Of a DNA stretch of 64,000 nucleotides, positions 51,874 through 61,093 are shown one piece after another. The stretch is taken from positions 479,317 through 543,316 of the forward strand of contig CALVVU010000001.1 of NCBI GenBank assembly GCA_944363975.1. The letters run 5' to 3'. Each line of letters starts with the position of its first letter. Within the stretch, counting starts at the first letter, position 1. A program made the translations under genes and the position numbers. A model generated the notes under the pieces. It was not told where the DNA came from, ran no database searches, and saw only the letters and a list, made by a program, of their open reading frames with translations. Source of the DNA: Candidatus Coprovivens excrementavium. Its GTDB lineage: Bacteria; Bacillota_I; Bacilli_A; RF39; UBA660.

Positions 51874-54006
51874 ATGAGAGAAAAAGTATTAAATTTACTA
51901 AAAAATATTCATGAAGCAAAAGAGGTTATTGAAATTAATGATTTATTAGGTTTAAAAACTAGTGATGAACTTCGTGAATTACAAGAGACTTTAAACCAAT
52001 TAGTTGAGGAGTATATTGTTTTTTATACTAAAAAAGGAAAATATATTTTGTTAGATAATTGTCCTGGTTTGAAAATTGGTCGCCTTTCTGTTAATAAAAA
52101 AGGTTTTGGATTTGTCATTTTGGACAAAGAAGATGATATTTATGTAGATGCGAAAAATATGAATAATGCTATTCATGATGATGTAGTTTTAGTAGAAGTT
52201 TTTCCTTCTGGAGTTAGGAAAGAAGCTAAAGTTATTAAGATTTTAAAAAGAGAATTACAGAATCTTGTCGGTGAAGTTAAGTTTGATGATAAAGGAAGAG
52301 CTTTTGTTAAATTAGATGATGATAAAAAAGATATTATAATCGAATTAACGGAAGATAGTATTAAAGATTGTGTCGAAGGTCATAAAGTATTTGTTAAAGT
52401 TGTTAAAGAAGTTAATAAACATAAGTATATTGGTGAAGTAGTTAAAATTATTGGACATATAAATGATCCAGGAACAGATATTTTAAGTATCGCATATAAA
52501 CATGGTATTTACGAAGATTTTGGTGAAGAAGTAGAAAATGAATTAGTTGATATTCCAAATGAAGTAAGTGAAAAGGAATTAGTTGGAAGAAGAGATTTAA
52601 CTAACGAAGTTATTTTTACGATTGATGGTGATGATACTAAAGACATAGATGATGCTATTAGTATTAAAAAGTTAGATAATGGAAATTATGAATTGGGTGT
52701 TCATATTGCTGATGTTTCAAATTATGTTAAAGAAAATACAGCTTTGGGAGATGCAGCTTATGAACGAGGAACTTCTTCTTATTTAGCAGATACTGTTATA
52801 CCAATGTTACCTCATAAATTATCTAATGGTATTTGTTCTTTAAATGAGGATGTTGTTCGTCTTACGATGTCATGTGTAATGGAAATAGATAATAAAGGTA
52901 AAATAGTTGATTATGATATATTTCCAAGTTATATAAAAAGTAGAAAGAAAATGACTTATAAGAAAGTTAATGATATTATATTAAGAGATATTGTGGCTCT
53001 TGGTTATGAACCTTTTGTAGAAGATTTGAAGTTAATGAATGAATTGCATAAAATATTGCGTAAGGAAAAGAATGGTCGTGGTTATATTAACTTCGATTTA
53101 GATGAAGCAAAAGTAGTTCAAGATGAAAATGGTAAAGCTATTGATATAGTTAAACGTATTCGCGAAGAGGGCGAAATGTTGATTGAAGATTTTATGATTG
53201 CTGCTAATGAAACCGTGGCATCTCATATTTATAATATGGATTTGCCTTTCATATATCGTGTTCATGATTTACCTAAACCAGAAAAAATAGATGAGTTTAT
53301 GACTCTAGTTAAGATTTTAGGTTATAAGTTAAATGGAAATATTCATGAATTGACACCAAAAGCAATGCAAAATATATTGGATCAGTTGAAGGATAAGAAA
53401 GAATTTGAAATATTATCTAGTTTATTATTAAGAAGTATGCGTAAAGCTGAATATAGTAAAGAAAATATAGGACATTTCGGTTTAGCAAGTCGTGCTTATA
53501 CACATTTTACAAGTCCAATAAGAAGATTTCCAGATTTAGTTGTACATCGTTTATTAAAGAAGTATTTAATTGAAAATGATATGTCAATGACAACAATTCA
53601 GACTTTAGAAAATAATTTAGTTGATATTGCTCAACATTCTTCTGAACGTGAAGTAGCTTCTGTTGATGCTGAAAGAGATGTACTTGATATGAAAATGGCT
53701 GAGTATATGGAAGATCATATTGGAGAAGAGTATGATGGTATAATAACAACGATAACTAATTTTGGTTTCTTTGTTGAGTTACCTAATTTAGTAGAAGGAT
53801 TGGTACATGTTCAAACACTAAAAGGTGATTATTTTACATATGTACCAGAATTGTTAGCGATGATAGGTAAGTCGACAAAAAAAACATATCGTTTAGGGGA
53901 TAAAGTCAAAGTTAAATGTGTTGCAGCTTCGAAAGAAACTTCAATGGTTGACTTTGAGTTAGTAAAGGTTGATGATAATAATGGAAATACAGAACAAGAA
54001 AGCTAA
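51874..54006 (+). CDS. rnr: Ribonuclease R
   Basis: A 3'-5' exoribonuclease that degrades structured RNA and works with SmpB-tmRNA. 710 residues. An N-terminal HTH, cold-shock domains with GRLSVNKKGFGFVI, and the RNB catalytic core TIDGDDTKDIDDAIS (metal-binding Asp cluster). YLADTVIPMLPHKLSNGICSL and HFTSPIRRFPDLVVHR follow, then a C-terminal S1 domain (YDGIITTITNFGFFVEL) and a short tail. smpB overlaps its end by 26 bases. Confidence 0.97.
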   Translation: MREKVLNLLKNIHEAKEVIEINDLLGLKTSDELRELQETLNQLVEEYIVFYTKKGKYILLDNCPGLKIGRLSVNKKGFGFVILDKEDDIYVDAKNMNNAIHDDVVLVEVFPSGVRKEAKVIKILKRELQNLVGEVKFDDKGRAFVKLDDDKKDIIIELTEDSIKDCVEGHKVFVKVVKEVNKHKYIGEVVKIIGHINDPGTDILSIAYKHGIYEDFGEEVENELVDIPNEVSEKELVGRRDLTNEVIFTIDGDDTKDIDDAISIKKLDNGNYELGVHIADVSNYVKENTALGDAAYERGTSSYLADTVIPMLPHKLSNGICSLNEDVVRLTMSCVMEIDNKGKIVDYDIFPSYIKSRKKMTYKKVNDIILRDIVALGYEPFVEDLKLMNELHKILRKEKNGRGYINFDLDEAKVVQDENGKAIDIVKRIREEGEMLIEDFMIAANETVASHIYNMDLPFIYRVHDLPKPEKIDEFMTLVKILGYKLNGNIHELTPKAMQNILDQLKDKKEFEILSSLLLRSMRKAEYSKENIGHFGLASRAYTHFTSPIRRFPDLVVHRLLKKYLIENDMSMTTIQTLENNLVDIAQHSSEREVASVDAERDVLDMKMAEYMEDHIGEEYDGIITTITNFGFFVELPNLVEGLVHVQTLKGDYFTYVPELLAMIGKSTKKTYRLGDKVKVKCVAASKETSMVDFELVKVDDNNGNTEQES

Positions 54007-54409
54007 TTTTGATTATTTTATTGAAGAGACGATTGAGTGTGGTATAGAACTTAAGGGAACAGAAATTAAATCACTAAGAAAAGGCTCTGCTGATTTAAGG
54101 GATACTTTTGCATTAATTCGTAATGGAGAAGTATATTTAGTTAATATGTATATAGCAAAGTATGAAGAAGGTAATCGATTTAATCATCAAGAAAGAAGAA
54201 CACGAAAATTACTTTTACATAAAAGAGAAATTAGAAAGTTAAAAGAGAAAATAGAACGTGAAGGATATAGTTTAGTCCCTGTAAAAGCATATTTTGTTAA
54301 TAATAAATTTAAAATTTTGCTTGGTATTGGTAAAGGAAAAAAATTATATGATAAGCGTGAAACTATTAAAGAAAGAGATTTAAAAAGAGAATCACAGAGA
54401 ATGAGATAG
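53981..54409 (+). CDS. smpB: SsrA-binding protein SmpB
   Basis: Partner of tmRNA in rescue of stalled ribosomes. 142 residues from ATG 53981, which gives the family start NKKANFDYFIEET. In-frame TTG 53969 and ATG 53972 lie closer to AAAGG. GIELKGTEIKSLRKG, YIAKYEEGNRFNHQERRTRK and the basic tail YDKRETIKERDLKRESQRM are typical. No ssrA gene was found in the window. Confidence 0.96.
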   Translation: MEIQNKKANFDYFIEETIECGIELKGTEIKSLRKGSADLRDTFALIRNGEVYLVNMYIAKYEEGNRFNHQERRTRKLLLHKREIRKLKEKIEREGYSLVPVKAYFVNNKFKILLGIGKGKKLYDKRETIKERDLKRESQRMR

Positions 54410-54416
54410 GGTGAAT

Positions 54417-56240
54417 ATGAAGAAGTATTTTGTTTGGCTTATCTTTTCTCTTTTTTTGTTTATAGATATTGTTTTAGCTTATTATAAAGCACCGGTTGAT
54501 GTAACTAGTATGAGTATAGATGAACTACAAGATGCTATGGAAAAGGGATATTTGAGTAGTGAAACTTTGGTTCATTTGTATTTAGATAGAATAGATGCTT
54601 ATGATGATTTGTATAATGCAATTAATCAGTTAAATCCAGATGCAATTGAGCAAGCTAAAATATTAGATGAAGAAAGAGAAAATGGTAAGATTAGAGGTAA
54701 ACTACATGGAATTCCGATATTAGTAAAATGCAATATTGATGTACTTGGAATACCAACTACGGGCGGAACTAAAGCTCTTAGTGATAATTATCCTTTAGCT
54801 AATTCAACAGTAGTTCAAAGATTAGTAGATGAGGGAGCTATTATATTAGGTTCTACTAATATGAGTGAGTTAGCTTTTTCAGCATCTAATTCATATAGTT
54901 CTTATGGTTATGTTAAAAATGTTTTTAATGTTGATTATACTCCTTATGGAAGTAGTGGGGGATCAGCAGTTGCTGTGAGTGCAGTTTTTGCGGCTGCAGC
55001 TTTAGGAACTGATACTAATTCTTCTATTCGTTTACCGGCTAGTGGAGCTGGTATAGTGGGAATTAGGCCAACGATAGGATTAGTAAGTCGAAAAGGAGTA
55101 ATACCTTATGATATAGAAAGAGATACGGTTGGAGTATTAAGTAGGAATGTTGCTGATAATGCTTTATTGTTAAGTATTATATCTGGAGAAGATGAGGAAG
55201 ATGATTATACAAAAGGATTTGAGAAGAAAGATATAACATTTAATTTGAAAGATTTAGAAGGAGTTAATATTGGGGTTCCAACACAATATGTAAAAGGCGA
55301 TAAAGATGAATCTGGAGTTTGGAGTGAAACTGATCCTGAAATATATGAATTACTTGTTGATAGTATAAAAAAATTGGAAGAACGAGGAGCTAATATTATT
55401 TATTTAGATGATTTTGTTAAATCGTCTAATATTAGTATTGCTACTTCAACTTATGCGGGAATAACAATGTGTGATAATTTTAATGAATACATAAAAGGTA
55501 CTACTGGAACTATAAGGAGTTTTGAAGAGTTAGCTGATTCTGATGGTCACGTTCAGAGATTAAGTGGATATAAGAAAGGCTGTGGAGGAGAATATAATAG
55601 TAAAGAATCACGTGATAAGAAGAAGAAAGTATATCGTGATTATGTAGATGAAGTTTTTGAAGTTAATGAATTGGATATTGTTTTGTATCCGACATTAAAA
55701 AATAGAGTCTTCTTGTATAATAAAACGGGTAATATAAGTCCTGGCAGTAGCTTTGGTAGTGTAATTGGATATCCTTCAATTAGTGTACCAATGGGATTTA
55801 TAAGTGATGGTTTTTCTTATAATATAGAGTTTTTAAGTTTAGCTAATAAGGAGGAAATACTATATGAAGTTGCATCTATTTATGAGGAAGTTAACGGTAA
55901 TAATTTAACTGTTCCTTCCTTAGTTCCTTCGTTGTATGAAGTTCCTACGGAAGTTATAAAGTTAAAGCAATTGTATGAAGAAGTTTTATTAAATAATTCA
56001 GATATTGGAGTAGTTAATGAATGGTTAAATGATTGTCGTATATTTTTTCAGAATTATAACGAAGTTAATGATGTTGCTCAAGAAGCTAATGAATTAATTG
56101 ATATTTATGAAATGAATAGTATTGAAAATATTCACGAGAAGTTTGTTGCATTCCCTAATATTTTACGAGTGTTTATATATGTTATTTTAATTTTGGCGAT
56201 AGTATTAATTATTAAGAATTTTATTAAGTTAAAGATATAA
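54417..56240 (+). CDS. Membrane-anchored extracellular amidase-signature enzyme
   Basis: 607 residues from ATG 54417. An N-terminal signal or anchor helix (about 4-23) and a C-terminal TM helix (about 583-600) frame an amidase-signature domain similar to GatA. The catalytic triad is visible: K104 (ILVKCNID), cis-S179 (YGSSGGSA) and S203 (TDTNSSIR). The 24-residue spacing between the serines matches the family. The usual GGSIR is NSSIR here. It should hydrolyse an amide outside the membrane. The substrate is unknown. It starts seven bases after smpB. Confidence 0.88.
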   Translation: MKKYFVWLIFSLFLFIDIVLAYYKAPVDVTSMSIDELQDAMEKGYLSSETLVHLYLDRIDAYDDLYNAINQLNPDAIEQAKILDEERENGKIRGKLHGIPILVKCNIDVLGIPTTGGTKALSDNYPLANSTVVQRLVDEGAIILGSTNMSELAFSASNSYSSYGYVKNVFNVDYTPYGSSGGSAVAVSAVFAAAALGTDTNSSIRLPASGAGIVGIRPTIGLVSRKGVIPYDIERDTVGVLSRNVADNALLLSIISGEDEEDDYTKGFEKKDITFNLKDLEGVNIGVPTQYVKGDKDESGVWSETDPEIYELLVDSIKKLEERGANIIYLDDFVKSSNISIATSTYAGITMCDNFNEYIKGTTGTIRSFEELADSDGHVQRLSGYKKGCGGEYNSKESRDKKKKVYRDYVDEVFEVNELDIVLYPTLKNRVFLYNKTGNISPGSSFGSVIGYPSISVPMGFISDGFSYNIEFLSLANKEEILYEVASIYEEVNGNNLTVPSLVPSLYEVPTEVIKLKQLYEEVLLNNSDIGVVNEWLNDCRIFFQNYNEVNDVAQEANELIDIYEMNSIENIHEKFVAFPNILRVFIYVILILAIVLIIKNFIKLKI

Positions 56241-56249
56241 TATTTTTTA

Positions 56250-56258
56250 TGTTATAAT
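56250..56258 (+). promoter_or_regulatory. Extended -10 promoter of the DUF3048 gene
   Basis: TGTTATAAT 22 bases before GTG 56281. Confidence 0.65.
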
Positions 56259-56280
56259 ATCTATAATAGGGTGATGATAA

Positions 56281-57321
56281 GTGGCAAAAAGAAAAAATAA
56301 AAAGAAGAAGTTTATTGGATTTTTAATATTAGGAATTTTTTTATTAGTGGGAAGTTATTTGGTTTATATAAATTTTAATTTTGAAGATGGTGTTATTAAT
56401 AATAAAAAGGAAGAAAAGAAATTACAAATTGTTGATGAAAATAGTGATACAAGACCAATAGCTGTTATGATTAATAATCACGATTCAGCTAGGCCATATC
56501 ATACTGGTTTACAGGATGCTTATTTAGTATATGAGATCATTGTTGAAGGTGGTTATACAAGATATATGGCTGTATATAAAGATAAAGATACAGAAAAAAT
56601 TGGTTCTGTTAGAAGTGCACGACCTTATTTTTTGGATTATGTTTTGGAAAATGATGCTCTTTATGTTCATTGGGGCTGGAGTGAACAAGCTGAAGATGAT
56701 ATTGCAAGATTGGGTATTAATAATATAAATGGATTAAGTTATGAGAATGTTTATTTTTATCGTGATAATAATTTACCTATAAATTATGAACATCGTGGTT
56801 TTACTAGTATGGAATTAATAAATAAGGGAATTGATGATCTTGGATATCGTAAGACTACTTCTAAAGATTTGTTATTAAATTATTCTATAGATGATGTTGA
56901 TTTGAGTACTTTAGATGGAGTTATAAAAGCTAATAATATAGATATTACATATTCTGGTTTAGTTACGACAAGTTATAAATATGATGCTGATAATAAAGTG
57001 TATTTAAGATATGTTAATGATGTAGCTCATACTGATTATGGAACTAAAAAGCAGTATACGACTAAAAATATAATTGTTTATCAAGTGTCTAATTATATGT
57101 TAACTGGTGATGTAAAAGGACGACAAGCGCTTGACAATGTTGGTACTACGTCTGGATACTACATAAGTAATGGTTATGCAGTTCCAATTGTTGTAACTAA
57201 GAATTCAAGGAGTGGACAGACTAAATATTCTTTACAAGATGGTTCGGAGATAAATGTTAATGATGGGAATACTTTTATACAAATTCAACCGAAGGGTAAA
57301 GATTTGAAAATTAGCGAGTGA
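56281..57321 (+). CDS. DUF3048 (YerB-like) exported protein
   Basis: 346 residues from GTG 56281, after AGGGTGATG. A Lys-rich start and one TM helix (about 11-30) anchor an outer DUF3048 domain. Its landmarks are RPIAVMINNHDSARPYHTGL, AYLVYEIIVEGGYTRYMAVY, KIGSVRSARPYFLDY and the C-terminal GRQALDNVGTTSGYYIS. In Bacillus YerB is a lipoprotein, but here it has a TM anchor and no lipobox. Its function is not established. It is probably envelope related. Confidence 0.9.
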   Translation: MAKRKNKKKKFIGFLILGIFLLVGSYLVYINFNFEDGVINNKKEEKKLQIVDENSDTRPIAVMINNHDSARPYHTGLQDAYLVYEIIVEGGYTRYMAVYKDKDTEKIGSVRSARPYFLDYVLENDALYVHWGWSEQAEDDIARLGINNINGLSYENVYFYRDNNLPINYEHRGFTSMELINKGIDDLGYRKTTSKDLLLNYSIDDVDLSTLDGVIKANNIDITYSGLVTTSYKYDADNKVYLRYVNDVAHTDYGTKKQYTTKNIIVYQVSNYMLTGDVKGRQALDNVGTTSGYYISNGYAVPIVVTKNSRSGQTKYSLQDGSEINVNDGNTFIQIQPKGKDLKISE

Positions 57322-57369
57322 AAATCCAGTGAAGTTTAGGGGTTAAGGTTGTTTTTTCTTAGGTGTAAA

Positions 57370-57378
57370 TGTTATAAT
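57370..57378 (+). promoter_or_regulatory. Extended -10 promoter of cdaA-cdaR
   Basis: TGTTATAAT 27 bases before ATG 57406. Confidence 0.65.
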
Positions 57379-57405
57379 AGTTATCGTAAAGAGGAGCGTG
57401 ATAAG

Positions 57406-58230
57406 ATGACTTTATCAGCAGTATGGTCAGTGTTTACAAAGATTTTAGATATATGTATAGTCTGGTGTATGGCTTACTATATTTTGAAGAATGTTAAAAA
57501 TAACGTTAAAATGATTTTAATAGTTAAAGGCGTTATAATTATTTTAATTTTTAAAGTTTTAAGTGATTGGTTTGATTTGTATACAGTTGGTGTTTTATTG
57601 GAATATGTTTTAGAATGGGGACCATTAGCAATAATTGTATTATTTCAACCAGAAATTAGAAGTTTCTTGGAATCAATTGGTAGAACTAAATTGTTAGGTC
57701 GTCATAAAGTTTTAACTGTTGAAGAAAGAGAAAAAGTTGTTTATGAAATTATGGATGCAATCGAGTATTTAAGAAAGAATAAGATCGGTGCATTAATTGT
57801 TATTGAAAGAGATGTATCTTTGCAAGATTATATTACACCAGCTACAAAAGTATATGCAGATTTGACTAGTCCATTATTGGGTACAATTTTCTTCCCAAAT
57901 AGTCCTTTACATGATGGTGGTGTTATAATTCAAGGGGATCGAATTACATGTGCTGGAGCAGTTTTTAAGACAAGTATGGATCCTAATTTGAATAAAAAGT
58001 TAGGTACTCGTCATAGAGCAGCTTTAGGTATTGCTGAAGAAACAGATGCTGTTGCATTAATTGTTTCTGAAGAAACTGGTAGAATTAGTATCGCTGTCGA
58101 TCATGAAATTCATTATAATTTAAGTGTTGATGAATTCAGAATGATGTTGGTTGATGAACTTAAACCAAAGACTGAATTATTCTACGATGCTGATGGAGGA
58201 GAAAGTGAAGGTGATAGCGATGAAAAGTAA
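57406..58230 (+). CDS. cdaA: Diadenylate cyclase CdaA (c-di-AMP synthase)
   Basis: Makes c-di-AMP, which controls potassium, osmotic balance and wall homeostasis. 274 residues from ATG 57406 with GAGGAG upstream. Three N-terminal TM helices, then the DAC domain. The substrate motif is D170-G171-G172 (LHDGGVII, usual DGA) and R202-H203-R204 (GTRHRAALG). The C-terminus ends in an acidic tail. cdaR overlaps it by eleven bases. glmM, the usual third gene, is not downstream. Confidence 0.95.
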   Translation: MTLSAVWSVFTKILDICIVWCMAYYILKNVKNNVKMILIVKGVIIILIFKVLSDWFDLYTVGVLLEYVLEWGPLAIIVLFQPEIRSFLESIGRTKLLGRHKVLTVEEREKVVYEIMDAIEYLRKNKIGALIVIERDVSLQDYITPATKVYADLTSPLLGTIFFPNSPLHDGGVIIQGDRITCAGAVFKTSMDPNLNKKLGTRHRAALGIAEETDAVALIVSEETGRISIAVDHEIHYNLSVDEFRMMLVDELKPKTELFYDADGGESEGDSDEK

Positions 58231-59623
58231 TAATATTAAGAAGAAACAAAATCCCTTCAAAAATCTTTTTAAAAATATTTATAAAGTAATTGATAAAATT
58301 TTAATTATACCTATTAGTACTGTTGTTTATAAAATTCAAAGTAAATTAGGTAGAGATAGTAAAATTGAAAAATTGTTAAATCGACCTAATGCTTTATTGA
58401 TTTTATCTTTAATTTTTGCTGTTGTTTTATTTTATTTTGTTGATAATAAAGCAGTTACTTTAGTTAATAATGATGCTAAATTTTTAACAAATATTCCAGT
58501 TGAAGTAGAATATAATAACAATGCTTATGTTATAGAGGGAATTCCTGAAACAGTGGATATGACTTTGATTGGTAAAAAAAGTGAAATATATTTAGCAGAA
58601 CAATTAGGTGATAATAAGGTTGTTGTTGATTTAAGTGATTATCAAGCTAGTGATAGTCCTGTAAGAGTTAAACTATTTTATAATAAACCAATTGATAATG
58701 TAGAATATAAAATTGATCCTACTTATGTAACAGTTACTATAAAGGAGAAAGTAAGTGAAAGTAAGACAATTACTTATGACTTGATGAATCAAGATGATTT
58801 AGATGAGAAATTGAGTGTTAAATCGGTTGAATTATCAAAAACTGATGTTATAGTTAGAGGTTCACAAGATACTATTGATTCAATTGCGTCGATTAAAGCT
58901 CTAATTGACTTGAGTAATGAAGATTTTGCTAAAGCAGGTACTTATACTATAGATAATCTTACTTTAGTTGCTTATGGAGCTGATGGTACTATTATTGATG
59001 ATGTTGAAATAGTTGCTACTAATATAAATGCTAAAGTTGAGTTGGATTCTTATTCGAAGAGAGTTCCAGTAAGAGTTTCCATAACAGGAGAATTAGTAAG
59101 TGGTAAAGCGATTTCTTCGATAACAATTAATGGTACAGATGCTAATAGTTTTGAAACAACTATTTATGGTGATGAGGCTTCGTTAGAAAGTATTGAATAT
59201 ATTCCTGTATCGATTGATGTTGATGGTCAAGGTAATAATGGTTCAAAAACTTCTAAAGTTACTTTTTCTAAACCAGCAGGAGTTAGAAGTATAAGTGATG
59301 AAAGTGTTACAGTAGTATTGAATTTTGGTGAAGCTAAACAAAAGACGATTACAATAACTGGTATTAAGACATCGAATGTACCAAACGGATTAATTGCTAA
59401 TCTGTTATCGCAAGATGATAGAACAGTTGAAGTTCAAGTAATAGGTGTTGAATCGGCTTTAAATGAAATTGATGAAAGTAATTCAGGCATTGAAGCTTAT
59501 GTTGATTTAACAGGTTATAGCGCAGGAACTTATTCTGTACCTGTTAAGGTTCAAGGCAGTGATTCAAGATTACAATATATAGTTACTAAGGAAGTGCAGA
59601 TAGTTCTTTCTAAGGGTAATTAA
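58220..59623 (+). CDS. cdaR: CdaA regulatory protein CdaR (YbbR)
   Basis: 467 residues from ATG 58220, overlapping cdaA. A basic cytoplasmic N-terminus and one TM helix (about 58-76) precede several YbbR repeats outside. Each repeat has the pattern of strands ending in VTIKEKV, VELSKTDVIVRGSQ and VEVQVIGVES. CdaR binds CdaA at the membrane and tunes c-di-AMP output. It is the last gene on this transcript and ends in a bidirectional terminator. Confidence 0.93.
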   Translation: MKSNNIKKKQNPFKNLFKNIYKVIDKILIIPISTVVYKIQSKLGRDSKIEKLLNRPNALLILSLIFAVVLFYFVDNKAVTLVNNDAKFLTNIPVEVEYNNNAYVIEGIPETVDMTLIGKKSEIYLAEQLGDNKVVVDLSDYQASDSPVRVKLFYNKPIDNVEYKIDPTYVTVTIKEKVSESKTITYDLMNQDDLDEKLSVKSVELSKTDVIVRGSQDTIDSIASIKALIDLSNEDFAKAGTYTIDNLTLVAYGADGTIIDDVEIVATNINAKVELDSYSKRVPVRVSITGELVSGKAISSITINGTDANSFETTIYGDEASLESIEYIPVSIDVDGQGNNGSKTSKVTFSKPAGVRSISDESVTVVLNFGEAKQKTITITGIKTSNVPNGLIANLLSQDDRTVEVQVIGVESALNEIDESNSGIEAYVDLTGYSAGTYSVPVKVQGSDSRLQYIVTKEVQIVLSKGN

Positions 59624-59626
59624 TAA

Positions 59627-59660
59627 ATAAAATGACTCTAGTCTTCTAGAGTCATTTTAT
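59627..59660. terminator. Bidirectional terminator between convergent genes
   Basis: Fifteen-base-pair stem from ATAAAATGACTCTAG (59627-59641) to CTAGAGTCATTTTAT (59646-59660), with four-base loop. Confidence 0.88.
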
Positions 59661-59841
59661 CTTCAAAAAAGTATGCAATACTTATTAAAGATGCAATACC
59701 AATTATAATATAAATTATATTATTAATTAGTGCACTTTTAATTAATGCTGTGACTAAGTTAAAATTAAATATTCCAACTAGTCCCCAGTTTAATGCTCCG
59801 ATAATTGTTAAAACAAGAGCTATTTTTTTAATTATTCTCAT
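59638..59841 (-). CDS. DUF378 small membrane protein
   Basis: 67 residues, two TM helices. The pattern IIGALNWGLVGIFNFNLVTAL, then IIYIIIGIASL, is the DUF378 (YuzA) signature. A TT/A-rich AGGATGG site precedes ATG on the minus strand. Function unknown. It is convergent with cdaR. Confidence 0.88.
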   Translation of the reverse strand: MRIIKKIALVLTIIGALNWGLVGIFNFNLVTALIKSALINNIIYIIIGIASLISIAYFFEDKMTLED

Positions 59842-59943
59842 TTAAACCATCCTTTTCTATTTATAGTATTTAACAGTTTTTGTTTTTTATGTATGAATAT
59901 TATTATTTTTTAGAAATATTATTAAATAGAAAAGGTTGGTGTT

Positions 59944-60996
59944 ATGAAAAAAATATTATTGATGTGTATAAGCATTTTATTGTTAACAGGCTGTGGAAAA
60001 GTTGATAAAGATGATTTAGTAAGTTCGTTTAAGGAGAAAGTTGAGAGTTCTAAAGCTTACGAAATAAATAGTAAAATGGAAATTTATAATGCTGAGGATA
60101 CTTTTAGTTATGACATTAAAGTGTATTATATGGATGATGATTATTTTAAAGTTGAAATGGTAAATACTTTAAGTGAACATGAGCAAGTAATATTGCGTAA
60201 TGATGATGAAGTTTATGTTGTTACTCCTAGCTTGAATAAGAGTTATAAGTTTGTAAGTGAGTGGCCTTATAATAGTAGTCAGTCTTATATACTTAATACT
60301 TTGGTAAAAGATATTGATGATTCAAAAGAAGTTGGTTTTGAGGAAAATGATGATGGATTTATTTTAACAGTTGATGTTAATTATCCTAATAATAGTAATT
60401 TAAGTTATGAAAAGATATATTTTGATAAGAAAAAGAATTTAAAAAAAGTAGATGTCTATGATAAAGATGATATTGTAGCTATTAGTGTTTCTTTTAATAA
60501 AATAGATTATAAAGCAAATCTAAAGGAAGAAGATTTTGATATTAATAAGATGATTGAAGAAAATTGTTGTAATACAGATGATGAAAATAATGAGATAAAT
60601 GATAGTAATAATGAAGAGTCAAGTTCAGAAAATCAAGAGACTGGTTCTGTATTGGAAGATATAATTTATCCATTATATGTACCTGCTAATACTTTTTTAA
60701 AGAATAAAGAAATAGTTAATACTGAAGTTGGAGAAAGAGCTATTTTAACGTTTAATGGAGATAAGAATTTTGTTTTAATTGAAGAAGCTTCACAAGTAAA
60801 TGATGAATTTGAAATTATACCGGTTTATGGTGATCCGTTGATGTTATCAAATACAATTGGAGCTTTAAGTACTAATTCTTTATCTTGGAATGTTGATAAT
60901 GTATCATACTATTTAGCTAGTAATGATCTTAGTACAGCAGAGATTTTAAGTATTGCCGATTCTTTAAATACGACGAATATTGTGGAAGAAAAATAG
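59944..60996 (+). CDS. Lipoprotein, LolA/RseB-like fold
   Basis: 350 residues. A signal peptide ends in the lipobox LLTG-C17, making it an Lgt substrate. The outer domain has a strand pattern like LolA/RseB (EINSKMEIYNAEDTFSYDIKVYY) and the late NTIGALSTNSLSWNVDNVSYYLA typical of lipoproteins with a DUF4367-type end. A Ser/Asn/Glu-rich linker (about 210-235) separates two halves. The fold assignment is from pattern, moderate. AAGGTTGGTG precedes ATG. Confidence 0.8.
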   Translation: MKKILLMCISILLLTGCGKVDKDDLVSSFKEKVESSKAYEINSKMEIYNAEDTFSYDIKVYYMDDDYFKVEMVNTLSEHEQVILRNDDEVYVVTPSLNKSYKFVSEWPYNSSQSYILNTLVKDIDDSKEVGFEENDDGFILTVDVNYPNNSNLSYEKIYFDKKKNLKKVDVYDKDDIVAISVSFNKIDYKANLKEEDFDINKMIEENCCNTDDENNEINDSNNEESSSENQETGSVLEDIIYPLYVPANTFLKNKEIVNTEVGERAILTFNGDKNFVLIEEASQVNDEFEIIPVYGDPLMLSNTIGALSTNSLSWNVDNVSYYLASNDLSTAEILSIADSLNTTNIVEEK

Positions 60997-61014
60997 CATA
61001 TTTCTTCCTTTTTT
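60984..61014 (+). terminator. Terminator after the lipoprotein gene
   Basis: GGAAGAAA (60984-60991) pairs with TTTCTTCC (61001-61008), then T run. Confidence 0.8.
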
Positions 61015-61066
61015 AACCATTATAAATATATATGATAAAACATTTATTTGCTTTACTTTTTAAATG

Positions 61067-61075
61067 TGTTATAAT
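61067..61075 (+). promoter_or_regulatory. Extended -10 promoter
   Basis: TGTTATAAT 19 bases before ATG 61094. A possible -35 TTGCTT lies 16 bases upstream. Confidence 0.6.
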
Positions 61076-61093
61076 TTAAACAAGGTGGTTTAA

